A DNA stretch of 64,000 nucleotides from Gammaproteobacteria bacterium (GCA_036383255.1 DASVOS010000003.1:56479-120478), one strand, 5' to 3'; shown: positions 32,245 to 40,808, numbered from the stretch's first letter. Numbers and translations: made by a program. Notes: generated by a model from the sequence alone, not told the origin.

Positions 32245-32871
32245 ATGCACGGCGATAAGCTCTTGTTGTTCTGCACCACGGTGATCCCACTCGCGTTCAC
32301 GCCGGGTCCGGATGTCATCTACATACTCACCCGGGGCATCGCCCAGGGGCGCCGCGCGGCCTTGATATCCGTGCTGGGCGTCTGCTCCGGGTACCTAGTG
32401 CACACGGTCCTGTCGGTCTTCGGCCTGAGCGCGCTGATCTACGCCTCGGCCGGGCTCTTCGAGGTGGTGAAGTACGCGGGTTCCATCTATCTCATCTATC
32501 TCGGGATCGCGATGCTGCGGTCCAAGACCCCGACCGCGAGCCTGGGCGACCGGCGCCAGTTCAGCGTCCGCCGCATGTTCCTGACCGGCATGACCACCAG
32601 CCTGCTCAACCCGAAGGGTCTGCTGCTCTTCTTCGCGTTCTTCCCGTTGTTCGTGGACACCCAAGCCGGGGACGTGCCGCGGCAGCTGCTCGTGATCGGC
32701 ATCCTGTTCACGCTCATCGTGGCGGCCGCCTGTTCCACGTACGGACTGCTCTCCGGATCCATCGGCAACAGCCTCTCGAGGAACCCGCTGGCCGGGAGGA
32801 TCATGAAATGGCTCACCGGCACCGTCTTCGTCGGCCTGGGCCTGCGGATGGCCTTGGCTCGCAATAACTAG
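32245..32871 (+). CDS. LysE/RhtB-family exporter
   Basis: 208 residues with six hydrophobic segments and the family motif FTPGPDVIYILTRGIAQGRRAAL near the N-terminus. Members export amino acids such as lysine, threonine or homoserine across the inner membrane. GGAG stands eight bases before the ATG. It follows the quinone reductase by 57 bases on the same strand and might be cotranscribed. Substrate cannot be predicted. Confidence 0.85.
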   Translation: MHGDKLLLFCTTVIPLAFTPGPDVIYILTRGIAQGRRAALISVLGVCSGYLVHTVLSVFGLSALIYASAGLFEVVKYAGSIYLIYLGIAMLRSKTPTASLGDRRQFSVRRMFLTGMTTSLLNPKGLLLFFAFFPLFVDTQAGDVPRQLLVIGILFTLIVAAACSTYGLLSGSIGNSLSRNPLAGRIMKWLTGTVFVGLGLRMALARNN

Positions 32872-32911
32872 GCGCGCCTTTTCCCGTCAAACCGGCACGT
32901 CCCTCTATATA

Positions 32912-32987
32912 GGCGTACACTGCCTTCGCCCTTCGTCTTGCCACGCCGGTCTGCTGCAGCGTGTGCCTCACCCAGAGGACCGCCGCC
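32912..32987 (+). promoter_or_regulatory. promoter and leader of the decayed RRM cassette
   Basis: GGCGTACACTG (32912) to the ATG at 32988 is near-identical in content and exactly equal in length (76 bases) to 48733-48808, with a 26-base identical block at 32938-32963 against 48761-48786. TACACT may be an RpoS-like -10. Confidence 0.6.
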
Positions 32988-33056
32988 ATGGCCCCCATCC
33001 CTTTCGCGTCCAGGCTTTCAGCTCATGACGTCGGCGCCATCCGGAAGCCGCGGTGA
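32988..33056 (+). pseudogene. truncated copy of the small basic ORF of the RRM cassette
   Basis: 22 codons, MAPIPFASRL to AIRKPR, ending TGA overlapping the next start. The intact copy at 48809 encodes 70 residues ending FGKPQVSR. Shared leader, shared stop/start overlap and similar last codons indicate an internal deletion of roughly 48 codons. It may still be translated to couple the next gene. Confidence 0.6.
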
Positions 33057-33382
33057 TGCAGTTCAGCTCCCGCAAATCCGCCGGAACGGTGACCCCCAGC
33101 CTGGAGCGCAGCCTCCACGTGGACCTGCAGTTCACGCAGACGGGGCGCTATCTCATCGCCGCTGGCAGTGACCGGCAGCCGGGCCATGATTCCTACAGTC
33201 CGGTGCTCTACATCAGCCTGGTCGGCGACAAGGACTGGGCCACGCACTACCCGCTGGATGGCAGGTTCGCCAAGAGCGAAGACGCCGCGGCAGCCGCTCT
33301 CCATTACGGCATCCAGCTCATCACCCGCAAGGTGAGGAACGTGCCGCTGCCCGGCGACCCGGTTCCCGTTGCTTCCGCTTGA
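33053..33382 (+). CDS. small conserved protein, cassette copy B
   Basis: 109 residues, start GTG 33053 (or ATG 33056) overlapping the preceding TGA. Closely related to the protein at 49018: FTQTGRYLIAAGSDRQPG, YSPVLYISLVGDKDWATHYPL and AAAALHYGIQLITRKVRNVP match position by position. Compact, probably beta-rich, cytosolic, of unknown family. It is the only full-length gene left in this decayed cassette. Confidence 0.65.
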   Translation: MMQFSSRKSAGTVTPSLERSLHVDLQFTQTGRYLIAAGSDRQPGHDSYSPVLYISLVGDKDWATHYPLDGRFAKSEDAAAAALHYGIQLITRKVRNVPLPGDPVPVASA

Positions 33383-33410
33383 ACATGCGCGGCCGCGCCG
33401 GCCGCCGATG

Positions 33411-33431
33411 AGTGCTCGTCCGCGCTGGTAA
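33411..33431 (+). pseudogene. 3' remnant of an RRM RNA-binding gene
   Basis: These 21 bases are identical to 49796-49816, the last seven codons (SARPRW-stop) of the intact RRM gene, and are followed by an equivalent terminator. The remainder of the gene is deleted. Confidence 0.7.
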
Positions 33432-33457
33432 GACGGCTGCGGACTGATGCCGGGAAG

Positions 33458-33484
33458 GCCCCACCGCAAGGTGGGGCTTTTTTA
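33458..33484 (+). terminator. rho-independent terminator of the decayed cassette
   Basis: GCCCCACC-GCAA-GGTGGGGC followed by seven T residues; equivalent in place to the terminator at 49840. Confidence 0.9.
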
Positions 33485-33533
33485 TGCGCGGTCCGGACCG
33501 GCTGGCCCGGAGGAGGGGCTTCGCGGCGCCGGC

Positions 33534-33848
33534 TCAGTCCTTGGCCGGGGGCTTCGGCGCCATCTGCTCGCGCACGATGCGCTTGGCGTACTCGTGGCCC
33601 CCGGTGCGCGCCTGGGCCAGGGTGTCGAAGCCGCGCGTGAACTTGGGGTTCTTCCTCGCGCCATCATCGCCGATGCCCTTGGTGATCTCGGTGATGCGGA
33701 TGTTGGTCACGATGAATTGCGGCTTGGGCGCGCGGCGGCTCTTGGCCGGTTCCTGTTTCTGGAACGCCGGCGGCGGCGGCGCCATGATGTCGAACTGGAT
33801 GCGGTAGGTCCGGACTCCGTTCACGAACTCGAACGTTTCTGTGGACAT
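33534..33848 (-). CDS. uncharacterised small basic protein
   Basis: 104 residues from ATG 33848, selected by GGAGCC upstream. STETFEFVNGVRTYRIQFDIMAPPPPAFQKQ suggests a short beta hairpin with a proline linker, followed by PQFIVTNIRITEITKGIGDDGARKNPKFTRGFDTLAQARTGGHEYAKRIV. No signal peptide or membrane segment. I do not recognise the family; the conserved-looking ITKGIGDDGA and FDTLAQARTGGHEYA segments could bind nucleic acid. Confidence 0.55.
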   Translation of the reverse strand: MSTETFEFVNGVRTYRIQFDIMAPPPPAFQKQEPAKSRRAPKPQFIVTNIRITEITKGIGDDGARKNPKFTRGFDTLAQARTGGHEYAKRIVREQMAPKPPAKD

Positions 33849-34145
33849 CGCTTGGCTCCGGTGCGCCATCGACTACCGTACTTTTGCCCTGCCTTAAGGC
33901 AGGGGAAAGGCAGGGGCTTGGATCGACAGGATATTGCGGGGAGGGGGTAGTTGGCCAGCATACGCTTTATATAGGTCCCAGCCCGTCAGCGGCGGTGTAT
34001 ATCCCCGGGCCTGCGCTGCCAAGGGGCATGAGACCCAAGATAGGGAGCAGAGATGCTTCGCTTTCCGGCGTTCACCGCCGGCTGCGCCGCTTGCAAGCAG
34101 GCTGCGCTTTGCCCCTGCACGGCCGGTTGAGAGGCTGGACAAACT
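33849..34145. other. gene-poor stretch before the TetR operator
   Basis: An 18-bp perfect palindrome CCCTGCCTTAAGGCAGGG lies at 33887-33904. A 25-codon Cys-rich frame at 34053-34130 (MLRFPAFTAGCAAC...) follows a good GGGAG site and might be a leader peptide, but nothing else supports it. Confidence 0.3.
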
Positions 34146-34163
34146 ACATACCGAATGGTATGT
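34146..34163. promoter_or_regulatory. TetR-type operator
   Basis: ACATACC-GAAT-GGTATGT, perfect 7-bp arms with a four-base centre, ten bases before the TetR ATG. The form ATACC(N4)GGTAT is common for TetR autorepressors. Confidence 0.7.
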
Positions 34164-34173
34164 TGAAGATCAC

Positions 34174-34806
34174 ATGCCCGGACAGGCCAGACGCCCCCCC
34201 AAGACCCGCGACCTGGAGCGCACCCGGGCCGAGATCCTCGCGGCCGCGTTCCCGCTGGTGCTCCGCCATGGCTTCCAGGGCGTGAGCATCGACGACATCG
34301 TCGAGGAGACCCGCCACACCAAGGGCGCGCTCTTCCACCAGTTCCCCACCAAGCTGGAGCTCGGCTATGCGCTGGTGGACGAGGTGGTCCGGCCGCTGAT
34401 CATCGAGCGCTGGATCAGGCCGCTGGAGGCTTTCGAGAACCCCCTGGAAGGCATCCTGAGCCAGATGGAAGAGCTGATCGGCAGGTCGCCGCCGGAGCTC
34501 CTGAAGCTCGGCTGCCCTCTCAACAACCTGGTGCAGGAGATGGCGCCCCTGGACGCCGGTTTCAGGAAGCGGCTGCAGTCCGCGCTGGAGCTGTGGGTGA
34601 CCGAGACGGAGCGGCACCTGGCGCGGGCCAGGGCCGCGGGCTTCCTGAAGAAGTCCGTGGATACCCGGGAGGCGGCGCACTTCATCGTCATGGCCCATGA
34701 GGGCTTCTACGGGATGATCAAGGGCCTGGGGCATCCGCACGCTTTCGAAGCGCTGGTCAATTCCCTGGGCATCTACTTCCAGGCCATCTCGACCCAGGAG
34801 CTCTAG
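34174..34806 (+). CDS. TetR-family transcriptional regulator
   Basis: 210 residues from ATG 34174. TRAEILAAAFPLVLRHGFQGVSIDDIVEETRHTKGALFHQFPTKLELGYALVDE is a complete TetR helix-turn-helix domain; the C-terminal ligand domain (~75-200) is helical with a conserved LGCPLNNLVQEMA segment of the AcuR/TetR_C group. It should repress itself and the GST gene that starts at the very next base after its stop, through the palindrome immediately upstream. Confidence 0.88.
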   Translation: MPGQARRPPKTRDLERTRAEILAAAFPLVLRHGFQGVSIDDIVEETRHTKGALFHQFPTKLELGYALVDEVVRPLIIERWIRPLEAFENPLEGILSQMEELIGRSPPELLKLGCPLNNLVQEMAPLDAGFRKRLQSALELWVTETERHLARARAAGFLKKSVDTREAAHFIVMAHEGFYGMIKGLGHPHAFEALVNSLGIYFQAISTQEL

Positions 34807-35424
34807 ATGCGGCTCTATTACTCCCACAATCTCAATCCCCGCGTGGCGGTGGCTGTGGCCCGCCACCTGGGGTCGCCGCTCGAGTTCCGGCGCGCGCGGC
34901 CGTTCCATCCCGCCGAGATCGATTCCTTCCGCAAGCTAAACCCCAACGCCCGCGTGCCGGTGCTGGTGGAAGAGGGGCATGCGCTGTGGGAGACGGATGC
35001 GATCGCCTGCCGGCTCTCGCAGCTCGCGGGTTCGGAATTCTGGCGCAGCGGTGCCGAGCTGCCGGAGATGATCAAGTGGATCAGCTGGGGCACTCATCAC
35101 CTCACCCGCGCCGCCGATCCCATGTATTTCGAGCGCGTGGTGCGCCCCCGGATCACCAAGGACTACCGGCCCAAGGACCCGGCCGAGTTCGAGGAGCCGC
35201 TCGGGGATTTCCGGCAGCATGCCGCGATCCTGGATGCCGGACTCAAGGGCCGGGAATGGCTGCTGGACAGCGGCCTCTCCTACGCGGATTTTCGCGTAGC
35301 CACCTCGCTGCCCTTCGCGGATGCCGCCGGCTTGCCGCTACGGGAATTCCCGGAAGTCATGCGCTGGCACGATCAGTTGCTGGAGCTTCCGGCCTGGCGG
35401 GCGCCGTTCGAGGGATTAGAGTGA
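34807..35424 (+). CDS. glutathione S-transferase family protein
   Basis: 205 residues. The N-terminal thioredoxin-like domain has MRLYYSHNLNPRVAVAVARHLG, the cis-Pro segment NARVPVLVEEG and the glutathione-binding WETDAIACRLSQL. An all-helical domain follows from ~85. Catalytic residue is probably Ser or Asn near the N-terminus (YSHNLNP). The ATG directly abuts the TetR stop, so both are cotranscribed and likely induced by an electrophile or xenobiotic. Confidence 0.82.
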   Translation: MRLYYSHNLNPRVAVAVARHLGSPLEFRRARPFHPAEIDSFRKLNPNARVPVLVEEGHALWETDAIACRLSQLAGSEFWRSGAELPEMIKWISWGTHHLTRAADPMYFERVVRPRITKDYRPKDPAEFEEPLGDFRQHAAILDAGLKGREWLLDSGLSYADFRVATSLPFADAAGLPLREFPEVMRWHDQLLELPAWRAPFEGLE

Positions 35425-35450
35425 CCTGATATGACAAGGAGATCACGCAC

Positions 35451-35807
35451 ATGAAGCAGTACATGGCTGTCTATACCGGTACACCCGGCGCGTTCGAGAA
35501 GTGGCAGCAGAAGTTCCCGGATCCGGAGGCGCGCAAGGCGCAGGAGAAGAAGGGCATGGAAGCCTGGACCCAGTGGGCCAAGACCCATGAGAAAGACATC
35601 GTCGAGGGCGGCGGCCCGCTCGGCAAGACCAAGTCGGTCTCCGAAACGGGCATCCAGGACATCCGCAACAACCTCGCCGCTTACACGGTCGTGCAGGCGG
35701 AATCCCACGAGGCCGCGGCCAAGATGTTCCTGGACCACCCGCACTTCACCGTGTTCCCCGGGGAATCGGTGGAGATCATGGAGATCCTGCCCATACCGGC
35801 CCGCTGA
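35451..35807 (+). CDS. YCII-related small protein
   Basis: 118 residues with AAGGAG nine bases before the ATG. MKQYMAVYTGTP, WTQWAKTHEKDIVEGGGPLGKTKSVSETG and AAKMFLDHPHFTVFPGESVEIMEILPIP follow the ferredoxin-like YCII/DGPF pattern, with the conserved GPLG loop and a late His-Pro. Possible peroxidase or binding function; unproven. 26 bases after the GST gene and perhaps in the same TetR-controlled unit. Confidence 0.65.
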   Translation: MKQYMAVYTGTPGAFEKWQQKFPDPEARKAQEKKGMEAWTQWAKTHEKDIVEGGGPLGKTKSVSETGIQDIRNNLAAYTVVQAESHEAAAKMFLDHPHFTVFPGESVEIMEILPIPAR

Positions 35808-35824
35808 ACGGGGGGCCGGAGCCC

Positions 35825-36463
35825 CTATTTAGCGTTCACCGCCAGCTGCGCCGCGAACGCTCGCTTGTAGGCAGGCCGCGCTTCGCCGCGTGCCACGTAG
35901 GCGGCGAGCGTCGGGAACTCATCCAGGATGCCCGATGACCGGTACCGCAGCAGCACCGAAGCCATCAGCAGGTCCCCCGCGCTGAACGCGCCGTCCAGCC
36001 ACTCCGCATCCCCGAGGCGGGCGGCGAGGAGCTTCAGCCGGGCGCGGGCGCGGTCCATGACGAGCGGCATGCGCTCCTTGGCCCAGGGCTTGTCGGCTTC
36101 CAGGAGCCTCGCGTTCGCGAGTTCCAGCACGGGCGGCTCGATGGAGCTCAACGCGGCGAACATCCAGGTGATCGCGCGGGCCCGGGCATCTGCATCTTCC
36201 GGCAGCAGTCCCTTGAAGCGCTCGGCGATGTGCAGCACGATGGAGCCGGTCTCGAACAGCGTGAGGCCGTCTTCCTCATAGGTGGGGATCTGGCCGAAGG
36301 GATTGCGCTCGAGGTGCTCGCCCTCCTTCAGCGCCTTGAACGAGACCAGCCGCACTTCGTAAGGCTGGCCCACTTCCTCCAGCGCCCAGCGCACCCGCGT
36401 ATCCCGCGCCAGCCCCTTGCCGCCGTCCGGCGACTTCTCGAAGGCGGTGATGGTGATGGTCAT
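35825..36463 (-). CDS. glutathione S-transferase family protein
   Basis: 212 residues from ATG 36463, set by AGGAAGG upstream; the longer frame to 36772 has no family similarity. TRVRWALEEVGQPYEVRLVSF, NPFGQIPTYEEDGLTLFETGSIVLHIAERF are the thioredoxin-like domain with cis-Pro and the glutathione-binding ETGSI; the C-terminal helical domain contains WLDGAFSAGDLLMASVLLR. It is distinct from the GST at 34807 and convergent with the YCII gene. Confidence 0.85.
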   Translation of the reverse strand: MTITITAFEKSPDGGKGLARDTRVRWALEEVGQPYEVRLVSFKALKEGEHLERNPFGQIPTYEEDGLTLFETGSIVLHIAERFKGLLPEDADARARAITWMFAALSSIEPPVLELANARLLEADKPWAKERMPLVMDRARARLKLLAARLGDAEWLDGAFSAGDLLMASVLLRYRSSGILDEFPTLAAYVARGEARPAYKRAFAAQLAVNAK

Positions 36464-36631
36464 CCTGGGATTTCCTTCCTGGAGAAGTGCACGATCATCT
36501 CCATAAGAAGATAACGGAAAATGACAGGAGTTGGTTGCTTTTATGTTTCCAGCTTCATCGCCGTACGGAACGATTTCTGCGGCCAGCCTGTCACAACTAT
36601 CATCGGGATCAATCGGACAAAGGACGACGGC

Positions 36632-37708
36632 ATGAAGAACCGGTTCCATATCTATGGCCTGTCCGCGCTCCTGGGCTGGTCTGCCACCGCCTTGGCGGGG
36701 CAAAGCCTTCCGGTGCTGGATCAGCACCTGGCCGGACCGCGCACCCAGGTCTTGGTGCTCGGCACCATGCACCTGTCCCAGCTCCCCAAGGGCTTCAAGC
36801 CCGAGTCACTGGCCCCCGTGCTGGCGAAGCTCGCGGCCTACAAGCCGGACATCATCACCATCGAAGCTCTCTCGGGTGTGAGCTGCGACCTCATGGCGCG
36901 CCAGCCGGCCGTCTATGATCCCCAGGGCGTCGCCTACTACTGCCACAGCACCGCGGCCGCCAAGGCTGCAACCGGTCTCGACGTGTATGCCGCCACGGGC
37001 GAAGCGGTGAAGAGCCTGGCCAGCTGGCCGGCCCAACCGGCCCCGGCACAGCGCCGCCACCTCGCCGCGCTCTTCCTGGCCTCCGGCGACGGGACTTCCG
37101 CGCTGGTCCAATGGCTGCAGCTGCCGCAGACGGAGCGCCACGCCGGCGATGGACTCGACGACACCCTGGCCGCGGCGCTGGACGGCCTTGAGACCAAGCA
37201 GAACGAGGACTATCTGATTGCAGCGCGCCTGGCCGCGCAGCTTGGCCTTCAGCGCGTGTATCCGGTGGACGATCACACCGGCGACAACATCACCATCGAC
37301 GACGAAGCCGCCTATGACAAGGCCATCCAGGCCGCCTGGGACAAGGGCCATGCCGCCGCCAAGCCCATGCGCGACCAGGAAGCCGCGCTGGAGAAGTCCG
37401 GCGATCTGCTCGCCGCCTACCGCTTCATCGACCGGCCCGACAACATGCAGCTCGCGATCCAGAGCGACTTCGGCCAGGCCCTCAAGGACCCGTCGCCGGG
37501 GCGCTACGGCCGGCTATACGTGGGAGGCTGGGAGACCCGCAACCTGCGCATGGCGGCCAATGTGCACGAGGCCTTCCGCGAGCATCCTGGCGTCCGGGTG
37601 CTGTGCATCGTAGGTGCTTCCCATAAGCCCTGGTTCGACGGGCTGCTGGGACAGATGCAGGGCGTGGATGTCGTAGACGTGGAGAAGGTGCTGGGTCCGG
37701 CGGACTGA
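36632..37708 (+). CDS. exported DUF5694-like protein
   Basis: 358 residues from ATG 36632 with AAAGGA upstream. Signal peptide MKNRFHIYGLSALLGWSATALAGQ. The mature part begins TQVLVLGTMHLSQLPKGFKPESLAPVLAKLAAYKPDIITIEALSG and ends RVLCIVGASHKPWFDGLLGQM, resembling the TraB/PrgY-like and DUF5694 group that shares a GTxH and GxxH motif pair suggestive of a metal site. Probably periplasmic; enzymatic activity not established. Confidence 0.65.
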   Translation: MKNRFHIYGLSALLGWSATALAGQSLPVLDQHLAGPRTQVLVLGTMHLSQLPKGFKPESLAPVLAKLAAYKPDIITIEALSGVSCDLMARQPAVYDPQGVAYYCHSTAAAKAATGLDVYAATGEAVKSLASWPAQPAPAQRRHLAALFLASGDGTSALVQWLQLPQTERHAGDGLDDTLAAALDGLETKQNEDYLIAARLAAQLGLQRVYPVDDHTGDNITIDDEAAYDKAIQAAWDKGHAAAKPMRDQEAALEKSGDLLAAYRFIDRPDNMQLAIQSDFGQALKDPSPGRYGRLYVGGWETRNLRMAANVHEAFREHPGVRVLCIVGASHKPWFDGLLGQMQGVDVVDVEKVLGPAD

Positions 37709-37754
37709 CCTCCTGTCGAGGTCACGCGGCTCATCTGAGGGGCGATGGTGATGG

Positions 37755-38183
37755 TCATGGCGGTCCGAGCCATCCGCGCCTGACGGCCAGGATGCGTCCG
37801 GGGCCGTGCGCGGCTGCGAAGAGCAGGCCCGCGATGAACGTGAAGTGGTCCACGAAGAAGCCGAACTCGTCCTGGTTGCCCGCCCAATGCGAGGGCCCGT
37901 GGAACGCGAACGCCAGGAACAGCACGTAGACCGCCGCCACGAGCGCGGCCTCCGAGAAATACGCGCCGGTCAGGAAACACGCGATGAGCGCGAGCTCGAG
38001 CAAAGCGGCGAGCCAGGCGAGAAGGGTAGGCAGCGGAAAGCCTGCTGATGCGATGTAGCCCGCCGTCGCACCGATGTTCGTGAGCTTGAAACTCACCCCG
38101 ATGAGGAATACCACGGCGAAGATCAGCCGCCCCGCGAGTACTGCCCCGGTCTTCCATCCCGGCTGGTTCGGTTCCATCGCCAT
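37755..38183 (-). CDS. DoxX-family membrane protein
   Basis: 142 residues with four membrane segments. GRLIFAVVFLIGVSFKLTNIGATAGYIASAGFPLPTLLAWLAALLELALIACFLTG is the DoxX signature (conserved small residues, LE in TM2). DoxX-like proteins sit in the inner membrane and are linked with redox or thiosulfate metabolism in some organisms. Starts at ATG 38183; a second Met follows two codons later. Convergent with the DUF5694-like gene. Confidence 0.8.
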   Translation of the reverse strand: MAMEPNQPGWKTGAVLAGRLIFAVVFLIGVSFKLTNIGATAGYIASAGFPLPTLLAWLAALLELALIACFLTGAYFSEAALVAAVYVLFLAFAFHGPSHWAGNQDEFGFFVDHFTFIAGLLFAAAHGPGRILAVRRGWLGPP

Positions 38184-38355
38184 CGTTAGCTCCTGCTGTT
38201 TGTTCCTGCCGCCTATCGTAAGCCTTGCCGGAACGGGGATGGGGAGGGGCTATCCATACTCTCAGCGCCATGCTGAGATTCGGCCTTGCGGGTCAGGACG
38301 TCTCTGTCACAAAACTGTCATAGAAGGGGGGGGGTAAAAGGTTAAATCCGAAGAC

Positions 38356-38715
38356 TCAGTCAAGATACTTCCAGGTATCCGCGCCATCGAAGTGGCGCAC
38401 CTTCGCTTTCGCCAGCACTTCCGGCGGCAGCATGCGTGCATTCACGCCCACGCGGTCGATCTCGCCCTCCGGCACCGCGGTCCAGTGGGTCACGCAGCCG
38501 CACGCCGGGCAGCGGTGGTGCGCCATGGACTTGTCGCCCCACATGTAAGTGTCGGTCTTGCCGTCCTTCACCATCACCCGCACCTGGGCCGGCCGGTAGT
38601 AGGCGCAGAGCGTCCCGTAGCGGCGGCAGATGGAGCAGTTGCAGCTCGTGACCTGCACCGGCGCCGTCTCCAGCTCCAGCGAGACGTTCCCGCAGTGGCA
38701 TGTGGCTGTGACCAT
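38356..38715 (-). CDS. GFA-family zinc protein
   Basis: 119 residues from ATG 38715, set by AGGAAG upstream. Zinc-ligand pairs CHCGNV, CNCSICRRYG and CPACGCVTHW are the glutathione-dependent formaldehyde-activating (GFA/CENP-V) fold. Members bind zinc and sometimes add formaldehyde or related compounds to glutathione, but most have no proven activity. A second, more divergent GFA gene lies at 57515. Confidence 0.82.
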   Translation of the reverse strand: MVTATCHCGNVSLELETAPVQVTSCNCSICRRYGTLCAYYRPAQVRVMVKDGKTDTYMWGDKSMAHHRCPACGCVTHWTAVPEGEIDRVGVNARMLPPEVLAKAKVRHFDGADTWKYLD

Positions 38716-38806
38716 GGGTCTTCCTGTAGCTATTCCGTGCGATGAAGACACTAGGCTTCATGGCAAGATAGGGTCAATAGGCAAGACAAATAGACGGGGG
38801 TCAGGG

Positions 38807-39205
38807 ATGAGAGAGACCGAGAATTCACTGCAGCTCTGGTTCGGCGCGGTAGGCATGCTCACGCTCGTGGATCTGTTCCTCAAGGTCGAGAAGGCGTACA
38901 TCGCGTCGACCAACCCGATGGCGATCCTCAGCCGGCCCCCCGTGGCCATCAGCCTGCTGATCTCGCTGGCCATCGTCATTGCCTACCTCTTCGTGGCCAT
39001 CAAGTTCAGGGACCTGATCGTCACCAGCCCCAACGCGATACGGGCCGTGCTGATAGTCAGCATGGTCTATCTGGCTATCGTCGTGACACTGTTGGCCGTA
39101 TTTACCCATTCAAGCCGTACCCTATTCTGGCCGGGCATCGAGCTAGCTGCGACCGTGTATCTGCTTCTGAACGTCAACCGCATCGTCAAGGAACTGAGGG
39201 AATGA
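38807..39205 (+). CDS. small membrane protein of unknown function
   Basis: 132 residues from ATG 38807, immediately after GGGGGTCAGGG. Four hydrophobic segments (WFGAVGMLTLVDLFL, PPVAISLLISLAIVIAYLFVAI, AVLIVSMVYLAIVVTLLAVF, IELAATVYLLLNV) make it an integral inner-membrane protein; the N-terminus is likely cytosolic. No family recognised. Its stop overlaps the region of the peptidase start, so the two form an operon. Confidence 0.6.
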   Translation: MRETENSLQLWFGAVGMLTLVDLFLKVEKAYIASTNPMAILSRPPVAISLLISLAIVIAYLFVAIKFRDLIVTSPNAIRAVLIVSMVYLAIVVTLLAVFTHSSRTLFWPGIELAATVYLLLNVNRIVKELRE

Positions 39206-39207
39206 AG

Positions 39208-40731
39208 ATGAACGTGAGAAGCACGCTCTTCGGTCTTGGCCTGTCATGCATGGCCACCGCCGCTGCATCAGCCCCCGCCGGTTCGCTCCACGACCAAGTC
39301 GAATCCTGGCGCAAGGCCCACGAGAAGCAGATCGTCACCGAGTTCTCGGACTTCCTGGCGCTGCCGGACGTGGCGACGAACGTGCCTGACATCGAAGCCA
39401 ACGCCCGGGCGCTAGTGAAGATGGTAGAAGCGCGGGGCCTGAAGGCGAAGATCCTCTCTGCCGGTCCCGGCACGCCGCCGGCAGTCTATGGCGAGCTGAA
39501 AGTCCCGGGCGCCAAGCGCACCGTGGTCTACTACGCCCATTACGACGGCCAGCCCGTCACGCCGTCCCAATGGCGCTCGCCGCCGTTCACGCCGGTGATG
39601 CGCGATGGCGCCGATGGCAAGGACGTGGACTGGCGCGCGGCGTCCGCCCTCGATCCCGAGTGGCGGCTCTACGCACGGGGCGCCGGCGACGACAAGGATT
39701 CGGAAGAGGCGATCCTCTCGGCCCTCGATGCGCTGAAGGCTGCCGGCCGCTCGCCATCGGTGAACGTGAAGCTCTTCTTCGACGGCGAGGAGGAGCAGGG
39801 CTCGCCCCACATCGAGGCGATCCTGCGTGCGAACAAGGAGCTGCTCAAGTCCGACCTCTGGATCATCGGCGATGGTCCGGTACACCCGAGCCGCCGGCCG
39901 CAGCTCTACTTCGGCGCGCGCGGCGACACGGGGCTCGAGATGACCGTCTACGGCCCCATCAAGGCCGTGCACAGCGGCCACTACGGCAACTGGGTGCCCA
40001 ACCCGGCGGTGATGGTCGCCGAGATCGTGGCCGCGTTGCGGGACGGCGAAGGCAAGATCCTCGTCCCCGGCTATTCGGACAAGGTGCGCCCACTGACACC
40101 GGCGGAGAAAGCGGCGCTGGCGGCGCTCCCGGACGCGGAGACCGGCCTCAAGAAGGAACTGGAGATCGGCCGCAGCGAAGGGAAGGAGCGGCTCGCCGAC
40201 AGCCTCATGCGCCCGGCCATCAACGTGCGTGGCATCAGCTCGGGTCATGTGGACGCGGAAGCCACCAACGCCGTCCCGGTGGAGGCGCGGGTCTCGTTCG
40301 ACCTCAGGCTCGTGCCGGACCAGACCCCGGAAGACGCGCGCGCCAAGATCGAGGCGTTCCTGAAATCCAAGGGCTACACGCTGATAGACCATGAACCGAG
40401 CGCGGAGGAGCGCATGGCCGCGCCCCGGCTGGTGCGCATGCAGTGGGAGAGCGGCTATCCCGCCTGGCGCACCGACATGGCCCTGCCCGCCTCGAAGGCC
40501 ATCATCGCCGCCGCCGGCCGCGCGGCCGGCCAGCCGGTGATCGTCCAGCCCATGCTCGGCGGCAGCGTGCCCATGTACCTCTTCGCCGACGTCTTCAAGA
40601 CTCCGGTGGTCGGCGTGCCCATCGCGAACCACGACGACAACCAGCACGCCCACGACGAGAACCTGCGCCTGCAGAACCTCTGGGACGGCATCCAGACCTA
40701 TGCCGGTCTCATGGGCGATCTGGACTGGTGA
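39208..40731 (+). CDS. exported M20-family metallopeptidase
   Basis: 507 residues from ATG 39208, preferred because GAGG is eight bases upstream (an ATG at 39202 overlaps the previous stop). The signal peptide ends near ATAAASAPAG. M20 motifs with metal ligands: VVYYAHYDGQPV, ARGAGDDKDSEEA and FFDGEEEQGSPH, then a lid domain and NHDDNQHAHDENLRL at the end. It is a periplasmic dizinc carboxy- or dipeptidase of the ArgE/DapE/CPG2 group. Confidence 0.88.
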   Translation: MNVRSTLFGLGLSCMATAAASAPAGSLHDQVESWRKAHEKQIVTEFSDFLALPDVATNVPDIEANARALVKMVEARGLKAKILSAGPGTPPAVYGELKVPGAKRTVVYYAHYDGQPVTPSQWRSPPFTPVMRDGADGKDVDWRAASALDPEWRLYARGAGDDKDSEEAILSALDALKAAGRSPSVNVKLFFDGEEEQGSPHIEAILRANKELLKSDLWIIGDGPVHPSRRPQLYFGARGDTGLEMTVYGPIKAVHSGHYGNWVPNPAVMVAEIVAALRDGEGKILVPGYSDKVRPLTPAEKAALAALPDAETGLKKELEIGRSEGKERLADSLMRPAINVRGISSGHVDAEATNAVPVEARVSFDLRLVPDQTPEDARAKIEAFLKSKGYTLIDHEPSAEERMAAPRLVRMQWESGYPAWRTDMALPASKAIIAAAGRAAGQPVIVQPMLGGSVPMYLFADVFKTPVVGVPIANHDDNQHAHDENLRLQNLWDGIQTYAGLMGDLDW

Positions 40732-40769
40732 CGGGGAGGGCATGTCGGACCAGGTGGAGAGATTTTCAG

Positions 40770-40808
40770 GTAGCCTTAAGATAGGGAACAGTGACTAAGG
40801 GGTAGAAG
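40770..40808 (+). promoter_or_regulatory. duplicated leader, copy 1
   Basis: 39 bases directly before the first paralogue. They match 41651-41689 at 33 of 39 positions by my count and share the blocks GTAGCCTT, TAGGGAACAGTGAC and AAGGGG. It includes the ribosome site and probably the promoter -10. Confidence 0.6.

Noticed and set aside
34053..34130. 25-codon Cys-rich mini-ORF with a good ribosome site before the TetR gene
   Set aside because: Could be a leader peptide, but length and lack of conservation data make it unsupported.
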